From contig MAXH01000141.1 of assembly GCA_001750925.1 (NCBI GenBank), positions 1-33,594 of the forward strand: 33,594 bases of DNA, written 5' to 3'. The position numbers and the translations under genes are program-made. The notes under the pieces are model-generated. The model saw only the letters and a list, made by a program, of their open reading frames with translations. It did not search any database and was not told the DNA's origin. This document shows positions 1 to 8,126 of the stretch, piece by piece (the first letter of the stretch is position 1; every line of letters starts with the position of its first letter). This DNA is from Desulfobulbaceae bacterium S3730MH12 (lineage in GTDB: Bacteria; Desulfobacterota; Desulfobulbia; Desulfobulbales; Desulfocapsaceae).

Positions 1-33
1 GATTGCTTTTACCTCACGATAAACAGGATTCCT

Positions 34-39
34 TATAAT
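34..39 (+). promoter_or_regulatory. candidate -10 box upstream of rimP
   Basis: A perfect TATAAT hexamer lies about 90 bases before the rimP start codon, in a region without an ORF. No good -35 hexamer sits at 16-18 bases upstream, so this is only a candidate sigma70 promoter. The gene that precedes rimP is outside the window, so read-through from it is equally possible. Confidence 0.3.
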
Positions 40-128
40 GCGACATTGAGAATCCAATGAAACAGGAAAAGATTTTCTAAGGTACTGAAGATACTAGGCT
101 GGGTAGAAGAGTAACTGGAATACAGTGC

Positions 129-584
129 ATGAGTGAATATATTATCGACAAAGTAAAGGACTTTCTTCAAGAACTGTTGCCTTCAATGGGATTAGAACTC
201 TTCGATATTCAATTTCGCAGAGAAGGGCATGGCTGGGTTCTGCGAGTTTTTATTGATAATGAAGGCGGTGTGGAGTTGACACATTGCTCTAATGTCAGCC
301 GTGAACTGAGTCATTATCTCGATGTTGAAGATATAATTGATCATGCATATAATCTTGAAGTTTCTTCTCCCGGGCTTGAACGCACTTTGAGATCTGTCGC
401 TGATTTTCATCGCTTTACAGGGGAGAAGGCCAGGGTAAAGTTATCAGAACCCGTAGATGGGAAAAAGATATTTGAAGGCATCATTGAAAAGGTCAGCGGC
501 AATGAAATTTATCTGAGGCTGGAAGATAAAAACCTCATACAGTTTTTTTATGAGGCGATCAATAAAGCCAGATTGGCAATTTGA
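129..584 (+). CDS. rimP: ribosome maturation factor RimP
   Basis: RimP assists late maturation of the 30S subunit in the cytoplasm. The 151-residue length equals the usual family length. Family features visible are the N-terminal alpha/beta domain with GLELFDIQF and LRVFIDNEGGV, the conserved SSPGLERTLR segment near residues 79-88, and a C-terminal SH3-like half ending in a region where the RNA-polymerase operon partner usually follows. The ATG at 129 is preceded by only a weak purine stretch. The gene is first in the classic rimP-nusA-ylxR-infB order and nusA follows after 84 bases, so the two are probably cotranscribed. The call rests on sequence motifs and conserved synteny. Confidence 0.95.
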   Translation: MSEYIIDKVKDFLQELLPSMGLELFDIQFRREGHGWVLRVFIDNEGGVELTHCSNVSRELSHYLDVEDIIDHAYNLEVSSPGLERTLRSVADFHRFTGEKARVKLSEPVDGKKIFEGIIEKVSGNEIYLRLEDKNLIQFFYEAINKARLAI

Positions 585-624
585 GATATATCGGATTGGC
601 AGGTATGTCGAGAGTAGGAGCATC

Positions 625-639
625 CTCCAGAAGCTGGAG
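625..639 (+). other. small hairpin in rimP-nusA spacer
   Basis: CTCCAG and CTGGAG form a perfect 6-bp stem with a 3-base loop, 30 bases before the nusA start. No T-run follows, so it is not a terminator. It could influence nusA translation or transcript processing, but it may also be incidental. Confidence 0.3.
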
Positions 640-668
640 CCGAAAGTCACAATGACGGGGTAAAAAGA

Positions 669-2087
669 ATGCTATCGGATTTGAAACGCATCATCGACCA
701 GATCAGTAGAGATCGAGGGTTCGACAAGGCATTGCTGATAGAAGCAATTGAAGAGGCTGTTCAGTCAGCTGCCAGGAAGAAACTCGGTAGCCGTCGGGAT
801 ATCGAAGTTCGATATAACGAAGAGCACGGTGAAGTCGAAATTTTTCAGTTTAGAGTAGTTGTTGAAGAACCTTTGGATGAGCAGACGGAAGTGGCTTTTA
901 GTGAGGCGATTAAGCTTGATCCGGATGTACGGCTGGGCGATGAACTCGGCGAGAAAATGGTGAATATTACTGATCTTGGCCGGATTGCAGCACAATCTGC
1001 TAAGCAGGTTATTATCCATAAAATGAAGGACGCCGAGCGGGAAGTGATCTATGACATGTTCAAGGATCGTGTCGGAGAGGTTGTCAGTGGTATCGTCCAA
1101 CGATTTGAGCGTGGCAACATGATTGTCAATCTTGGGCGAACCGATGCAATTTTGCCCAAAGATCAGCAGATTCCCAAAAGATCTTTTAAACAGGGGGATC
1201 GAATCCGGGCTTATTTAAAGGAAGTTCGTCAGACTTCACGGGATTCTCAGTTGATTCTTTCCCGCACCTGCGATGAATTTTTGGAGAAACTCTTTCAAAT
1301 GGAAGTTCCGGAAATGTCTGAGGGTATTGTACGTGTAATGGCGGTGAGCAGGGAACCGGGGTTTCGTGCCAAAATTGCAGTCAGTTCCTCTGAAAGTGAT
1401 GTGGATCCAGTAGGTGCATGCGTGGGGATGAAAGGTTCCCGGGTTCAAAATGTTGTGCAAGAACTGCAGGGTGAGCGGATAGATATCGTTACCTGGAGTC
1501 CTGATCCTGCCAAATATGTTTATAATGCCCTGTCACCAGCCCATGTGAGTATGGTCAGAGTTGATGAAGATGCAACGTCACTCCTGGTAGTTGTTCCCAA
1601 CGACCAGCTTTCTCTGGCAATTGGCAGGCAGGGACAGAATGTACGGCTTGCCTCTAGACTCCTTGGGTGGCGTATTGATGTGAAAAGTGAACAGCGTTAT
1701 GCTAATCTCGAAAATAAGGGATACCAGTCGCTTCTTGCATTGAATGGTGTAGATGAGGCCCTGGCGGATCAACTGTTTGCAAAAGGTATATCTTCCACCC
1801 TGGTTCTGGCAGAAAAAGATATTGATGATCTTACAATAATACGTGCCATTGATGATGAGTTTGCTCAGGTCTTGATTGAAGGGGCAAAGGCAAATCCATT
1901 TGAAGAGGAAACTGTCAGTGATAATCAGGCTGTGGCATCAGCGGAAGGTACAGATAATTCGGTATCTGATCAGGATGAAACTGTAATCGAAGATCCGGTG
2001 GATGGACAAAGTGAACCAGAGAAAGATAAGGTTGAAGCAGACAAAGATCTAACTGAAGCTGCCGGGGAAAAAAGAATAGAAGAGTAA
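669..2087 (+). CDS. nusA: transcription termination/antitermination factor NusA
   Basis: NusA binds RNA polymerase and nascent RNA and modulates pausing, termination and antitermination. The order visible in the 472 residues is an N-terminal polymerase-binding domain (about 1-130), an S1 domain (about 137-200, starting VGEVVSGIVQRFERG), KH1 (about 230-300, with the GMKGSRVQNVV loop), KH2 (about 302-360, with AIGRQGQNVRLASRLLGW) and one helix-hairpin-helix-like segment (about 370-430). The last 45 residues are a low-complexity acidic tail rich in Asp and Glu. This is not the pair of ordered AR repeats known from E. coli NusA. The ATG at 669 has GGGG upstream at a suitable distance. ylxR starts 16 bases downstream. 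Confidence 0.97.
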   Translation: MLSDLKRIIDQISRDRGFDKALLIEAIEEAVQSAARKKLGSRRDIEVRYNEEHGEVEIFQFRVVVEEPLDEQTEVAFSEAIKLDPDVRLGDELGEKMVNITDLGRIAAQSAKQVIIHKMKDAEREVIYDMFKDRVGEVVSGIVQRFERGNMIVNLGRTDAILPKDQQIPKRSFKQGDRIRAYLKEVRQTSRDSQLILSRTCDEFLEKLFQMEVPEMSEGIVRVMAVSREPGFRAKIAVSSSESDVDPVGACVGMKGSRVQNVVQELQGERIDIVTWSPDPAKYVYNALSPAHVSMVRVDEDATSLLVVVPNDQLSLAIGRQGQNVRLASRLLGWRIDVKSEQRYANLENKGYQSLLALNGVDEALADQLFAKGISSTLVLAEKDIDDLTIIRAIDDEFAQVLIEGAKANPFEEETVSDNQAVASAEGTDNSVSDQDETVIEDPVDGQSEPEKDKVEADKDLTEAAGEKRIEE

Positions 2088-2103
2088 CAGACAATATTTT
2101 TTG

Positions 2104-2310
2104 ATGACGAAAAAACCCCTTCGTACTTGTTGTTACTGCAGGAAAAAAATGCTAAAAGACGAACTGAACAGGTTCGTTTGGCTGGGCGGGATAGTTCAGC
2201 TTGATCCTGGACAGAAAATGCAGGGTCGTGGAGCATACTGTTGTAAAAAGAAACTATGTATAGAAGGTTTCTTTAGACAGAAGAAATGGGGAAGATTGTT
2301 TCGTCTTTAA
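2104..2310 (+). CDS. ylxR: YlxR (DUF448) family nucleic-acid-binding protein
   Basis: A small basic protein of 68 residues from the ATG at 2104; a TTG immediately before it at 2101 is an alternative start. The family signature is present: PLRTCCYCRKK near the N terminus, a central VQLDPGQK stretch, and the GRGAY motif followed by a second cysteine cluster. Family members lie between nusA and infB in many bacteria. They are thought to bind RNA, and in some species have been linked to RNase P or transcriptional regulation. Here the position between nusA and infB is the standard one. The family assignment is firm; the molecular role in this organism is not visible from sequence. Confidence 0.9.
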   Translation: MTKKPLRTCCYCRKKMLKDELNRFVWLGGIVQLDPGQKMQGRGAYCCKKKLCIEGFFRQKKWGRLFRL

Positions 2311-2405
2311 AAAGAGAATTAAAATAGTTTATCTGAAGATGTAATGCAGGCACCATCGATGTAGATGAGCGAAACAACTGTTGAGATGTAATACGGGAGT
2401 GAAGG

Positions 2406-5081
2406 ATGAGCAGGATTAGGATTTATGAGCTGGCGAAAGAGGCTGGCATGAGCAGTAAGGTCTTGGCCGATAAATTGTTGGAACAGGGATATGATATCAA
2501 GGGCCATAGCTCTACAGTTGACGACGAAACCGCCGAAAAGATCCGGCATACTATTCTAAAATCCACAGATACTGAGCTTGTTGAAAAGAGAATCAGCGCG
2601 AAAGCGGGATCAACAGTTATTCGAAGAAGGGCTAAGGCCATAAAAAAACCAAAGGCTGAGGAAGTTCCCCCTGAGGTTGAAGAAATTGATACCGAAGCTG
2701 ATATAGTTGCAGTTGATGATGCTAAGGTAAAAGCCGGTCAGGAGGAAGAGAGCCCGGAGCTTGTTGAGTCTGTTGTAAAAGAAGAAGACAAGATAGTTGA
2801 AACTGCAGAAGAAGAGATTGCTGCCGTTTCGGAAGAGGTGTCGGAAGAAAATGGTGAAGAGATTACTCCCACTGAATCCGAAGCTATTGATAAAGAGACG
2901 GATCAGGTAGTCGAAAAAGAGAAAAAGCCTGCCGAGAAGGAAAAGGTTGAGAAAAAACCTGCGGTTCGTAAAGGTGTTGCCAGGGTGGTCGGAACTATTG
3001 AATTACCTGAGGAAAAAGTTGTGCCAGCTCGTCCTCGAAAGAAAGGAGGTAAACCGCCACAGAGAAAACCAAGAGCTGCTGCGGTTGCTCAAGATCCTGC
3101 TCCAGCTCGAGAAGAAGCAGGTAAGGGCAAGAAAAAGGGGAAGAAAGGTGCTCAGCCTGATAAGAATAAAGATGATGTTCGTCGCAGAAGTGGAAAAAAG
3201 GGACAAAAGAACGTCAGATTCACCCATTTTGCCAATGACTATCAGGGTGGATATGGTGGAAAGAGAGGGAAGAAGGGTGGTAAACGTAGGCCTAAAGCAG
3301 TATCTCCTCCTTCAGAAATGAAGGCCAGCAAGAAACGATTTAAAGTGTACGATACTATCAGTATTGGTGATCTGGCACAGCGTATGAAGGTTAAGGCCAG
3401 TGATGTGATCGCCAAACTGATGGGGCTTGGAGTTATGGCCACTATCAATCAGACCGTTGATACCGACACCGCGATGATTATTGCTTCTGATTTCGGTTAT
3501 GAGGCGGAACAGGGCATTACTGAAGAATTGGGTGTACAGATGCTCAATGATTCGGAGTCCGGCGGGGAAAAACAGCCGCGTTCGCCAGTTGTTACAGTTA
3601 TGGGCCATGTCGACCACGGTAAAACATCCATTCTTGATGCAATTAGAAAAACTGATGTTGCGGAAGGTGAAGCAGGAGGCATCACTCAACATATTGGTGC
3701 ATATCATGTGCGGTCAAATGCCGGCGATGTGACCTTTGTAGATACACCCGGTCATGCTGCTTTTACTGAAATGCGTTCCCGTGGGGCCCAGGTAACGGAT
3801 ATTGTCATCCTGGTTGTCGCTGCGGATGATGGTGTTATGGATCAGACCCGTGAGGCGATAAGTCATGCTCAGGCTGCAGGGGTGCCTATAATTGTTGCAG
3901 TCAATAAAATTGACAAGGACAACGCTGATATCGATCGGGTTAAACGTGAACTTGCCGAATTAGACCTGTCTCCTGAAGAGTGGGGCGGCGAAACGATGTA
4001 CTGTGAAACTTCAGCAAAACAGAATGTCGGTATAAATGAGCTCATGGAGATGATTCAGCTTCAGGCGGAGATTCTTGAACTTGAAGCGGATACTGACAGA
4101 AAGGCCAGAGGCAGAGTTATCGAAGCCCAGCTGCATAAGGGGCGAGGAGCTGTTGCAACTGTTCTGATTCAGGATGGAACTATCAGGACAGGAGAGCATT
4201 TTGTTGTCGGCCAATACAGTGGAAAGGTCAGGGCTATGCTCGACTTTAAAGGTAAGACTATCCAACAGGCCGGTCCCTCTATTCCTGTTGAAATTCAGGG
4301 CTTGAACGGTGTTCCTAGTGCAGGTGATGAGTTTGTCGTTGTAACCGACGAAAAGATGGCGAAAAGTGTTTCTCAAGTGAGAGCGCTTAAGGTGAGAGAG
4401 TCTGAATTAGGGGCAAATACCAAGATCTCACTGGATAAGCTTTTTGAGCAGATGAGTGAGGGAGAAGTTCGCGAATTGAGGGTTGTGCTCAGAGCCGATG
4501 TGCAGGGAACTCTGGAGGCGTTTGCCAAGGCAGCAGAAGAGCTTTCGACAAAGGCGATTAAGGTAAGGGTGCTTCATGAAGGTACAGGAACGATAACTGA
4601 GTCGGATATTCTGCTGGCCTCGGCCTCAGATGCAATTATTATCGGTTTTAATGTCAGGCCGAACGTTAAGGTCAAGGAACTTGCAGAGAAAGAAAACGTT
4701 GATGTGCGTTCTTATGATGTAATCTATCATGCCCTTGATGATATTCGCAAAGCTATGGTGGGGATGCTTGAACCAACGTTTGAAGAAGATGTGATCGGCC
4801 TTGCCGAGGTGCGCGAGACCTTCCACGTTCCAAAGATTGGAACCATTGCCGGTTGTGCGGTCGTTGATGGTAAAATTCAGCGTAATGCCGGTGTACGGGT
4901 ACTACGTGACGGTGTGGTTATATATACAGGAAAAATTGAGTCTTTAAGAAGATTTAAAGATGATGTCAAAGAGGTGGTTTCCGGCTATGAATGTGGTATC
5001 GGCGTTGAAAAATTCAATGATATCAAAGTTGGAGATAACCTTGAAGCGTATGTGATGATTGAGGTTGAGGCTACTCTCTAG
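2406..5081 (+). CDS. infB: translation initiation factor IF-2
   Basis: IF-2 is the GTPase that positions initiator fMet-tRNA on the 30S subunit and promotes 50S joining. The 891-residue protein has an N-terminal IF2_N module (about 1-52), then a roughly 250-residue linker very rich in Lys, Glu and Arg, a second IF2_N module (about 312-362), and the GTPase domain. G motifs are exact: GHVDHGKT at 400-407, DTPGH at 446-450, NKID at 500-503 and SAK at 536-538. Beta-barrel domain II and the C-terminal fMet-tRNA-binding domains follow and are intact. The ATG at 2406 is supported by GGGAG at 2395-2399. A 95-base spacer separates it from ylxR, and rbfA follows after 38 bases. Confidence 0.98.
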   Translation: MSRIRIYELAKEAGMSSKVLADKLLEQGYDIKGHSSTVDDETAEKIRHTILKSTDTELVEKRISAKAGSTVIRRRAKAIKKPKAEEVPPEVEEIDTEADIVAVDDAKVKAGQEEESPELVESVVKEEDKIVETAEEEIAAVSEEVSEENGEEITPTESEAIDKETDQVVEKEKKPAEKEKVEKKPAVRKGVARVVGTIELPEEKVVPARPRKKGGKPPQRKPRAAAVAQDPAPAREEAGKGKKKGKKGAQPDKNKDDVRRRSGKKGQKNVRFTHFANDYQGGYGGKRGKKGGKRRPKAVSPPSEMKASKKRFKVYDTISIGDLAQRMKVKASDVIAKLMGLGVMATINQTVDTDTAMIIASDFGYEAEQGITEELGVQMLNDSESGGEKQPRSPVVTVMGHVDHGKTSILDAIRKTDVAEGEAGGITQHIGAYHVRSNAGDVTFVDTPGHAAFTEMRSRGAQVTDIVILVVAADDGVMDQTREAISHAQAAGVPIIVAVNKIDKDNADIDRVKRELAELDLSPEEWGGETMYCETSAKQNVGINELMEMIQLQAEILELEADTDRKARGRVIEAQLHKGRGAVATVLIQDGTIRTGEHFVVGQYSGKVRAMLDFKGKTIQQAGPSIPVEIQGLNGVPSAGDEFVVVTDEKMAKSVSQVRALKVRESELGANTKISLDKLFEQMSEGEVRELRVVLRADVQGTLEAFAKAAEELSTKAIKVRVLHEGTGTITESDILLASASDAIIIGFNVRPNVKVKELAEKENVDVRSYDVIYHALDDIRKAMVGMLEPTFEEDVIGLAEVRETFHVPKIGTIAGCAVVDGKIQRNAGVRVLRDGVVIYTGKIESLRRFKDDVKEVVSGYECGIGVEKFNDIKVGDNLEAYVMIEVEATL

Positions 5082-5119
5082 GAGTTAGGGTAACAGGCAC
5101 TATAGAGAAGGAGAAAGCT

Positions 5120-5539
5120 GTGACAATCTGGGATCCTAAACAGACATTAGAGTCCATAGGCCTTGGCGGAAAAAGAGAGAGGAAGAGGTCGGCAAAAGTT
5201 GCAGATGCCATTCGTGTTGAGCTTGCCACTCTGCTGGTCAGTAAGGTGAGGGATCCCAAGTTACAGAGTGTAAATATCTCCAGGGTTGAGGTAACCGACG
5301 ATTTACGTATTGCGCGTATCTTTTTTACTGTCCTGGAAAACCGGAAAGGTGCAAAGTCTGCAGAGAAAGGGTTGCAAAGGGCAAAAGGATTTATGAGAAG
5401 TCATATTGCCAGGACATTGAATTTACGTTTTACGCCGGCTCTTCAGTTTCGATATGATGAGACTTCAGAAAAAGTTGAAGAGCTAGATATTCTATTCCAG
5501 GAAATTGCTAATGATAGAAAAGCCGGGGATGATTCCTGA
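5120..5539 (+). CDS. rbfA: 30S ribosome-binding factor RbfA
   Basis: RbfA is a KH-like cold-shock and 16S rRNA maturation factor that binds the 30S subunit. The 139 residues show the family pattern: an N-terminal RKRSAKVADAIRVELATLL helix, VRDPKLQSVNISRVEVTDDL, the ARIFFTVLE strand, and a C-terminal part containing LRFTPALQFRYDE, which corresponds to the usual RxxPEL-F-D region. Translation starts with GTG at 5120 behind a clear AAGGAG site (5109-5114). The 3' end overlaps the next gene, nrnA, which points to translational coupling within the infB operon. Confidence 0.95.
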   Translation: MTIWDPKQTLESIGLGGKRERKRSAKVADAIRVELATLLVSKVRDPKLQSVNISRVEVTDDLRIARIFFTVLENRKGAKSAEKGLQRAKGFMRSHIARTLNLRFTPALQFRYDETSEKVEELDILFQEIANDRKAGDDS

Positions 5540-6521
5540 AGAGCTGGTTCAGACCATTGCGGGAAAAGGGAATGTTGTATTACTAACCCATGTTCATCCG
5601 GATGGAGATGCTTTAGGCTCTCTGTTTGGGTTCGCCGAGCTTTTGGAAAATTTAGGGAAAAATGTGTTTTGTTTTGTTGAAGAGCCGGTTTCCCACCTTT
5701 ACGATTTCCTGCCTGGCTGTGAACGGGCTAATTGCAGTTTCGAGGAATTAAGAGAGTTTGTTGATGGCGCCGAGCCGGATGTTATGGCGATTGCGCTCGA
5801 TTGCGGCGATGAGTACAGACTGGGAAAATATAAAGAAGATTTTTTGAGAATCTCTCCATTTATAGTGATTGACCATCATCTGTCCCATAGGAATTTTGGC
5901 ACATTGAGGTGGGTTGATCCCCGGGGTTCTTCTACAGGAGAGATGGTGTATGAGCTTGGAATAGCTCTTGGTGCAGAAATAAATTTCAAGACTGCATATA
6001 ACCTCTATGTTGCAATTTGTACTGATACAGGATCATTCAGATATGAGTGTACCGGAGCAAGAACTCTTCATATAGCTGCTGAATTGATAGAAAAGGGGGT
6101 ACGGCCTCAAGAGGTTTGTGGACAGTTATACGATAATTACAGTCGCGAGCGACTTCAGCTTATGGAGTTCGTCCTGGCCACCGTAACACTCCTGGAATCA
6201 GAGCAGGTAGCCTTTATGCATGTAACACAGCAGATGCTCGAAAAGAGTGGGACGACGATGCATGATGTAGAAGGGTTTATCGATTACCCACGTTCGCTTC
6301 GCTCTGTTAAGGTCGCTGCTTTTGTCAAAGAAGGGGCGAATGGGCAGGTATCTGTCAGTCTTCGCGCAAAGGGAGAATTTGATGTTGCCGCTATTGCCAA
6401 ACTGTTTGGCGGTGGCGGTCATAGAAATGCTGCCGGCTTCCGGGCTTTGCAAACGACCATTGAAAAGGTTCATTCACAGCTGAGAGATGAAATAAGTAGA
6501 GTTTTAAACGAAAGGAAGTAA
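5511..6521 (+). CDS. nrnA: DHH/DHHA1 phosphoesterase, NrnA-type (nanoRNase / pAp phosphatase)
   Basis: Members of this family degrade 2-5 nt RNA oligomers and some dephosphorylate pAp. Manganese-ligand motifs of the DHH domain are intact: HPDGDALG (from residue 29), ALDCGDE, and DHH at 121-123. A CTDTGSFRY segment follows, and the DHHA1 substrate-binding domain contains GGGGHRNAAG from residue 300. The start is ambiguous. ATG 5511, chosen here, has AGGA at 5499-5502 and gives 336 residues overlapping rbfA by 29 bases. ATG 5529 and TTG 5505 are alternatives. Placement between rbfA and truB is the common bacterial order, fitting a job in RNA turnover next to pnp. Confidence 0.93.
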   Translation: MIEKPGMIPEELVQTIAGKGNVVLLTHVHPDGDALGSLFGFAELLENLGKNVFCFVEEPVSHLYDFLPGCERANCSFEELREFVDGAEPDVMAIALDCGDEYRLGKYKEDFLRISPFIVIDHHLSHRNFGTLRWVDPRGSSTGEMVYELGIALGAEINFKTAYNLYVAICTDTGSFRYECTGARTLHIAAELIEKGVRPQEVCGQLYDNYSRERLQLMEFVLATVTLLESEQVAFMHVTQQMLEKSGTTMHDVEGFIDYPRSLRSVKVAAFVKEGANGQVSVSLRAKGEFDVAAIAKLFGGGGHRNAAGFRALQTTIEKVHSQLRDEISRVLNERK

Positions 6522-6523
6522 GG

Positions 6524-6565
6524 ATGGAGGTTCAAAAGCTTATTTACTCAAAGAGATGCTTTTGA
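6524..6565 (+). CDS. possible 13-codon leader ORF before truB
   Basis: An ATG three bases after the nrnA stop has GGAA about 7 bases upstream and opens a 13-codon frame (MEVQKLIYSKRCF). It ends at a TGA that overlaps the ATG at 6565 of truB in the pattern TGATG. This stop-start overlap would allow translational coupling. No conservation data are available, and a frame this short can arise by chance. Confidence 0.25.
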   Translation: MEVQKLIYSKRCF

Positions 6566-7317
6566 TGAGTAAAGACCTGGGAATTGAGTCTCAAGCTGGA
6601 GTCCTCCTGGTGGACAAACCTGTTGGTTTAACCTCGTTTTCAATTGTCAGCAGGGTTCGACGTATTTTAGGCATTAAAAAAGTTGGTCATGCAGGCACCC
6701 TTGATCCGTTTGCGACAGGACTGCTTATAGTTTGTGCCGGGAGGCCTGCAACAAAACTTATTTCCCGCTTTATGGAAGGGAAAAAAGAATACATTGCCAC
6801 TCTGTGCCTCGGTATTGCAACGGAGACATTTGATACGGAGGGTGAGATTACTAATAGAAGAAGTGTGGGCAGATTATCTGAAGAAGAGATTGAAGAATGT
6901 CTCGGGCGGTTCAGGGGGTTGCAGTTGCAGGTGCCGCCACAGTATTCAGCTTTAAAGCACAAGGGTAAGCCTCTGTACTATTATGCCCGCAGGGGAATAG
7001 AGGTTAAAAAAGAACCTCGGGAAATTGATATTTCTCTTCTTGAACGCATCGATGGCAAGCATGGTCTTTCAGGAGAACAAGCGGAATTGAAGCTGAGGGT
7101 TGTATGTAGCAAAGGTACGTATATCCGAACACTTGCAGCCGATATAGGAGAAGATTTAGAGTGTGGTGCGCATCTTACAGCGTTGCGCCGGACAAAAAGC
7201 GGATGTTTTTCCGTTGAGAATAGTCTGACTATGGATGATTTTAGTGCAGGTGACGCGAAGGAGAGGTTTCTGAAGAAGATGTTCACTGTGGAAGAAGTAT
7301 GTAAACTATTGCAATAA
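6565..7317 (+). CDS. truB: tRNA pseudouridine(55) synthase TruB
   Basis: TruB converts U55 of the tRNA T-loop to pseudouridine and also acts as a tRNA chaperone. Family motifs are clear: GVLLVDKPVGLTSF at the N terminus, GHAGTLDPFATGLL with the catalytic Asp (residue 47 from this start), PPQYSALKHKGKPLYYYARRG, and VVCSKGTYIRTLAADIG. From ATG 6565 the protein has 250 residues. An in-frame ATG at 6556 would add three. 6565 is preferred because AAAGAG lies about 9 bases upstream and because it overlaps the stop of a short upstream frame. The C-terminal PUA-like part seen in longer TruB proteins is short here. Confidence 0.96.
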   Translation: MSKDLGIESQAGVLLVDKPVGLTSFSIVSRVRRILGIKKVGHAGTLDPFATGLLIVCAGRPATKLISRFMEGKKEYIATLCLGIATETFDTEGEITNRRSVGRLSEEEIEECLGRFRGLQLQVPPQYSALKHKGKPLYYYARRGIEVKKEPREIDISLLERIDGKHGLSGEQAELKLRVVCSKGTYIRTLAADIGEDLECGAHLTALRRTKSGCFSVENSLTMDDFSAGDAKERFLKKMFTVEEVCKLLQ

Positions 7318-7463
7318 TCCAGCGAGTTGGATAGTGTAAAAGAAGAAAGAAGTATAAAAAGTATCTAACCCGGTTTGCAGAGGTACGCCACCTAATCCTG
7401 TAAACTTGCTGTTGTAACGTAGAGTTGTTTTGTAATAAGAATTGAATAAGATTTTAATACTCT

Positions 7464-7496
7464 ATTTGACCTTGACAAACGTTTAAAAGGTCAAAT
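7464..7496 (+). promoter_or_regulatory. inverted repeat in rpsO leader
   Basis: The 265-base truB-rpsO spacer holds a perfect 10-bp inverted repeat, ATTTGACCTT (7464-7473) and AAGGTCAAAT (7487-7496), with a 13-base loop. TTGACA at 7472-7477 and a further GGTCAA at 7505-7510 make four TTGACC-like hexamers within 45 bases. It may be an operator, a promoter element, or an RNA stem taking part in S15 autoregulation, which is known for rpsO leaders in several bacteria. No convincing -10 box is placed 16-18 bases from TTGACA. The rest of the spacer shows nothing further that I can name. Confidence 0.45.
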
Positions 7497-7582
7497 TGTT
7501 GGATGGTCAAGTAAAAAATTTACGACATCATCGGTCTTATACATGTAAATATCTAATAGTATAATGTTTCAGGAGGATTGTC

Positions 7583-7852
7583 GTGGCACAGTCAGCGGTA
7601 AGAAAAAATGAAATAATTGAGAAATTTAAAACTCATGGATCCGATACAGGATCATCAGAGGTGCAGATTGCTCTTCTTACAGATCGCATTATGTACCTTA
7701 CTGAACACTTTAAAGTTCATAAAAAAGATCATCATTCAAGGCAGGGGCTTTTAAAACTAGTAGGTCAGCGTCGCAGTCTGCTTGATTATCTGAAGAAAAA
7801 AGACGTTAATAAGTATCGAACGATACTGAAGGAACTTGATCTCCGTAAATAA
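7583..7852 (+). CDS. rpsO: 30S ribosomal protein S15
   Basis: S15 is a primary binder of the 16S rRNA central domain. The 89-residue length is exactly typical. The diagnostic stretch [16 protein letters not shown] is followed by [34 protein letters not shown], matching the four-helix fold and rRNA contacts. Translation begins at GTG 7583 behind a perfect AGGAGG at 7571-7576. The gene sits between truB and pnp as in many bacteria, but it has its own long leader and an intrinsic terminator directly downstream, so it can be a separate or attenuated transcription unit. Confidence 0.98.
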   Translation: MAQSAVRKNEIIEKFKTHGSDTGSSEVQIALLTDRIMYLTEHFKVHKKDHHSRQGLLKLVGQRRSLLDYLKKKDVNKYRTILKELDLRK

Positions 7853-7860
7853 TTGCTATT

Positions 7861-7884
7861 GCCAACCCTGTCGTGTGGGTTGGC
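7861..7884 (+). other. hairpin just after rpsO
   Basis: GCCAACCC and GGGTTGGC form a perfect 8-bp GC-rich stem with an 8-base loop, nine bases after the rpsO stop. No T-run follows, so it is more likely a 3'-end stabilising or processing structure than a terminator. A genuine terminator lies 22 bases further on. Confidence 0.5.
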
Positions 7885-7905
7885 TCAGGTAGAGTGTAAA
7901 CGATT

Positions 7906-7953
7906 ACCTCAAGCAGTCCCGAAGGGGAAAAACTGCTTGAGGTTTTTATTATT
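7906..7953 (+). terminator. rho-independent terminator of rpsO
   Basis: ACCTCAAGCAGT (7906-7917) and ACTGCTTGAGGT (7932-7943) pair perfectly over 12 bp. The 14-base loop contains a nested CCC/GGG pairing. The stem is followed by a T-rich run (TTTTATTATTT). This is a textbook intrinsic terminator placed between rpsO and pnp. Confidence 0.92.
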
Positions 7954-8014
7954 TAAGGAAGGTCAGAAAAAGAGCATGCGGGGCTGGTGGATAATCCGGT
8001 CAGTTAATATGGTG

Positions 8015-8094
8015 CTAGGAGGTTGTCCGGGAATAGTCATTGTTTTCTCAAATCAAGGCATTGAGAAAAAAGACATTCTCGGACAGGCTCCTAG
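8015..8094 (+). repeat. 80-nt near-perfect hairpin in the pnp leader
   Basis: The outer arms 8015-8037 (from CTAGGAG) and 8072-8094 (to CTCCTAG) pair with one mismatch, two G-U wobbles and one bulge. A perfect inner stem TTTTCTCAA (8043-8051) / TTGAGAAAA (8061-8069) closes a 9-base loop. The structure ends 32 bases before the pnp start. In E. coli a long pnp leader hairpin is cleaved by RNase III and mediates PNPase autoregulation; an equivalent role here is inference. Alternatively it is a copy of a dispersed palindromic repeat. The 7853-8134 reading frame running through the terminator and this hairpin is not considered a gene. Confidence 0.75.
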
Positions 8095-8126
8095 GCTTTT
8101 CCCGATGCTAAACATTTGGAGAAAAT

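Noticed and set aside
7560-7565. TATAAT just before rpsO
   Set aside because: It lies only 5 bases before the AGGAGG site, so a promoter there would leave no room for a leader. No -35 hexamer is at the correct distance.
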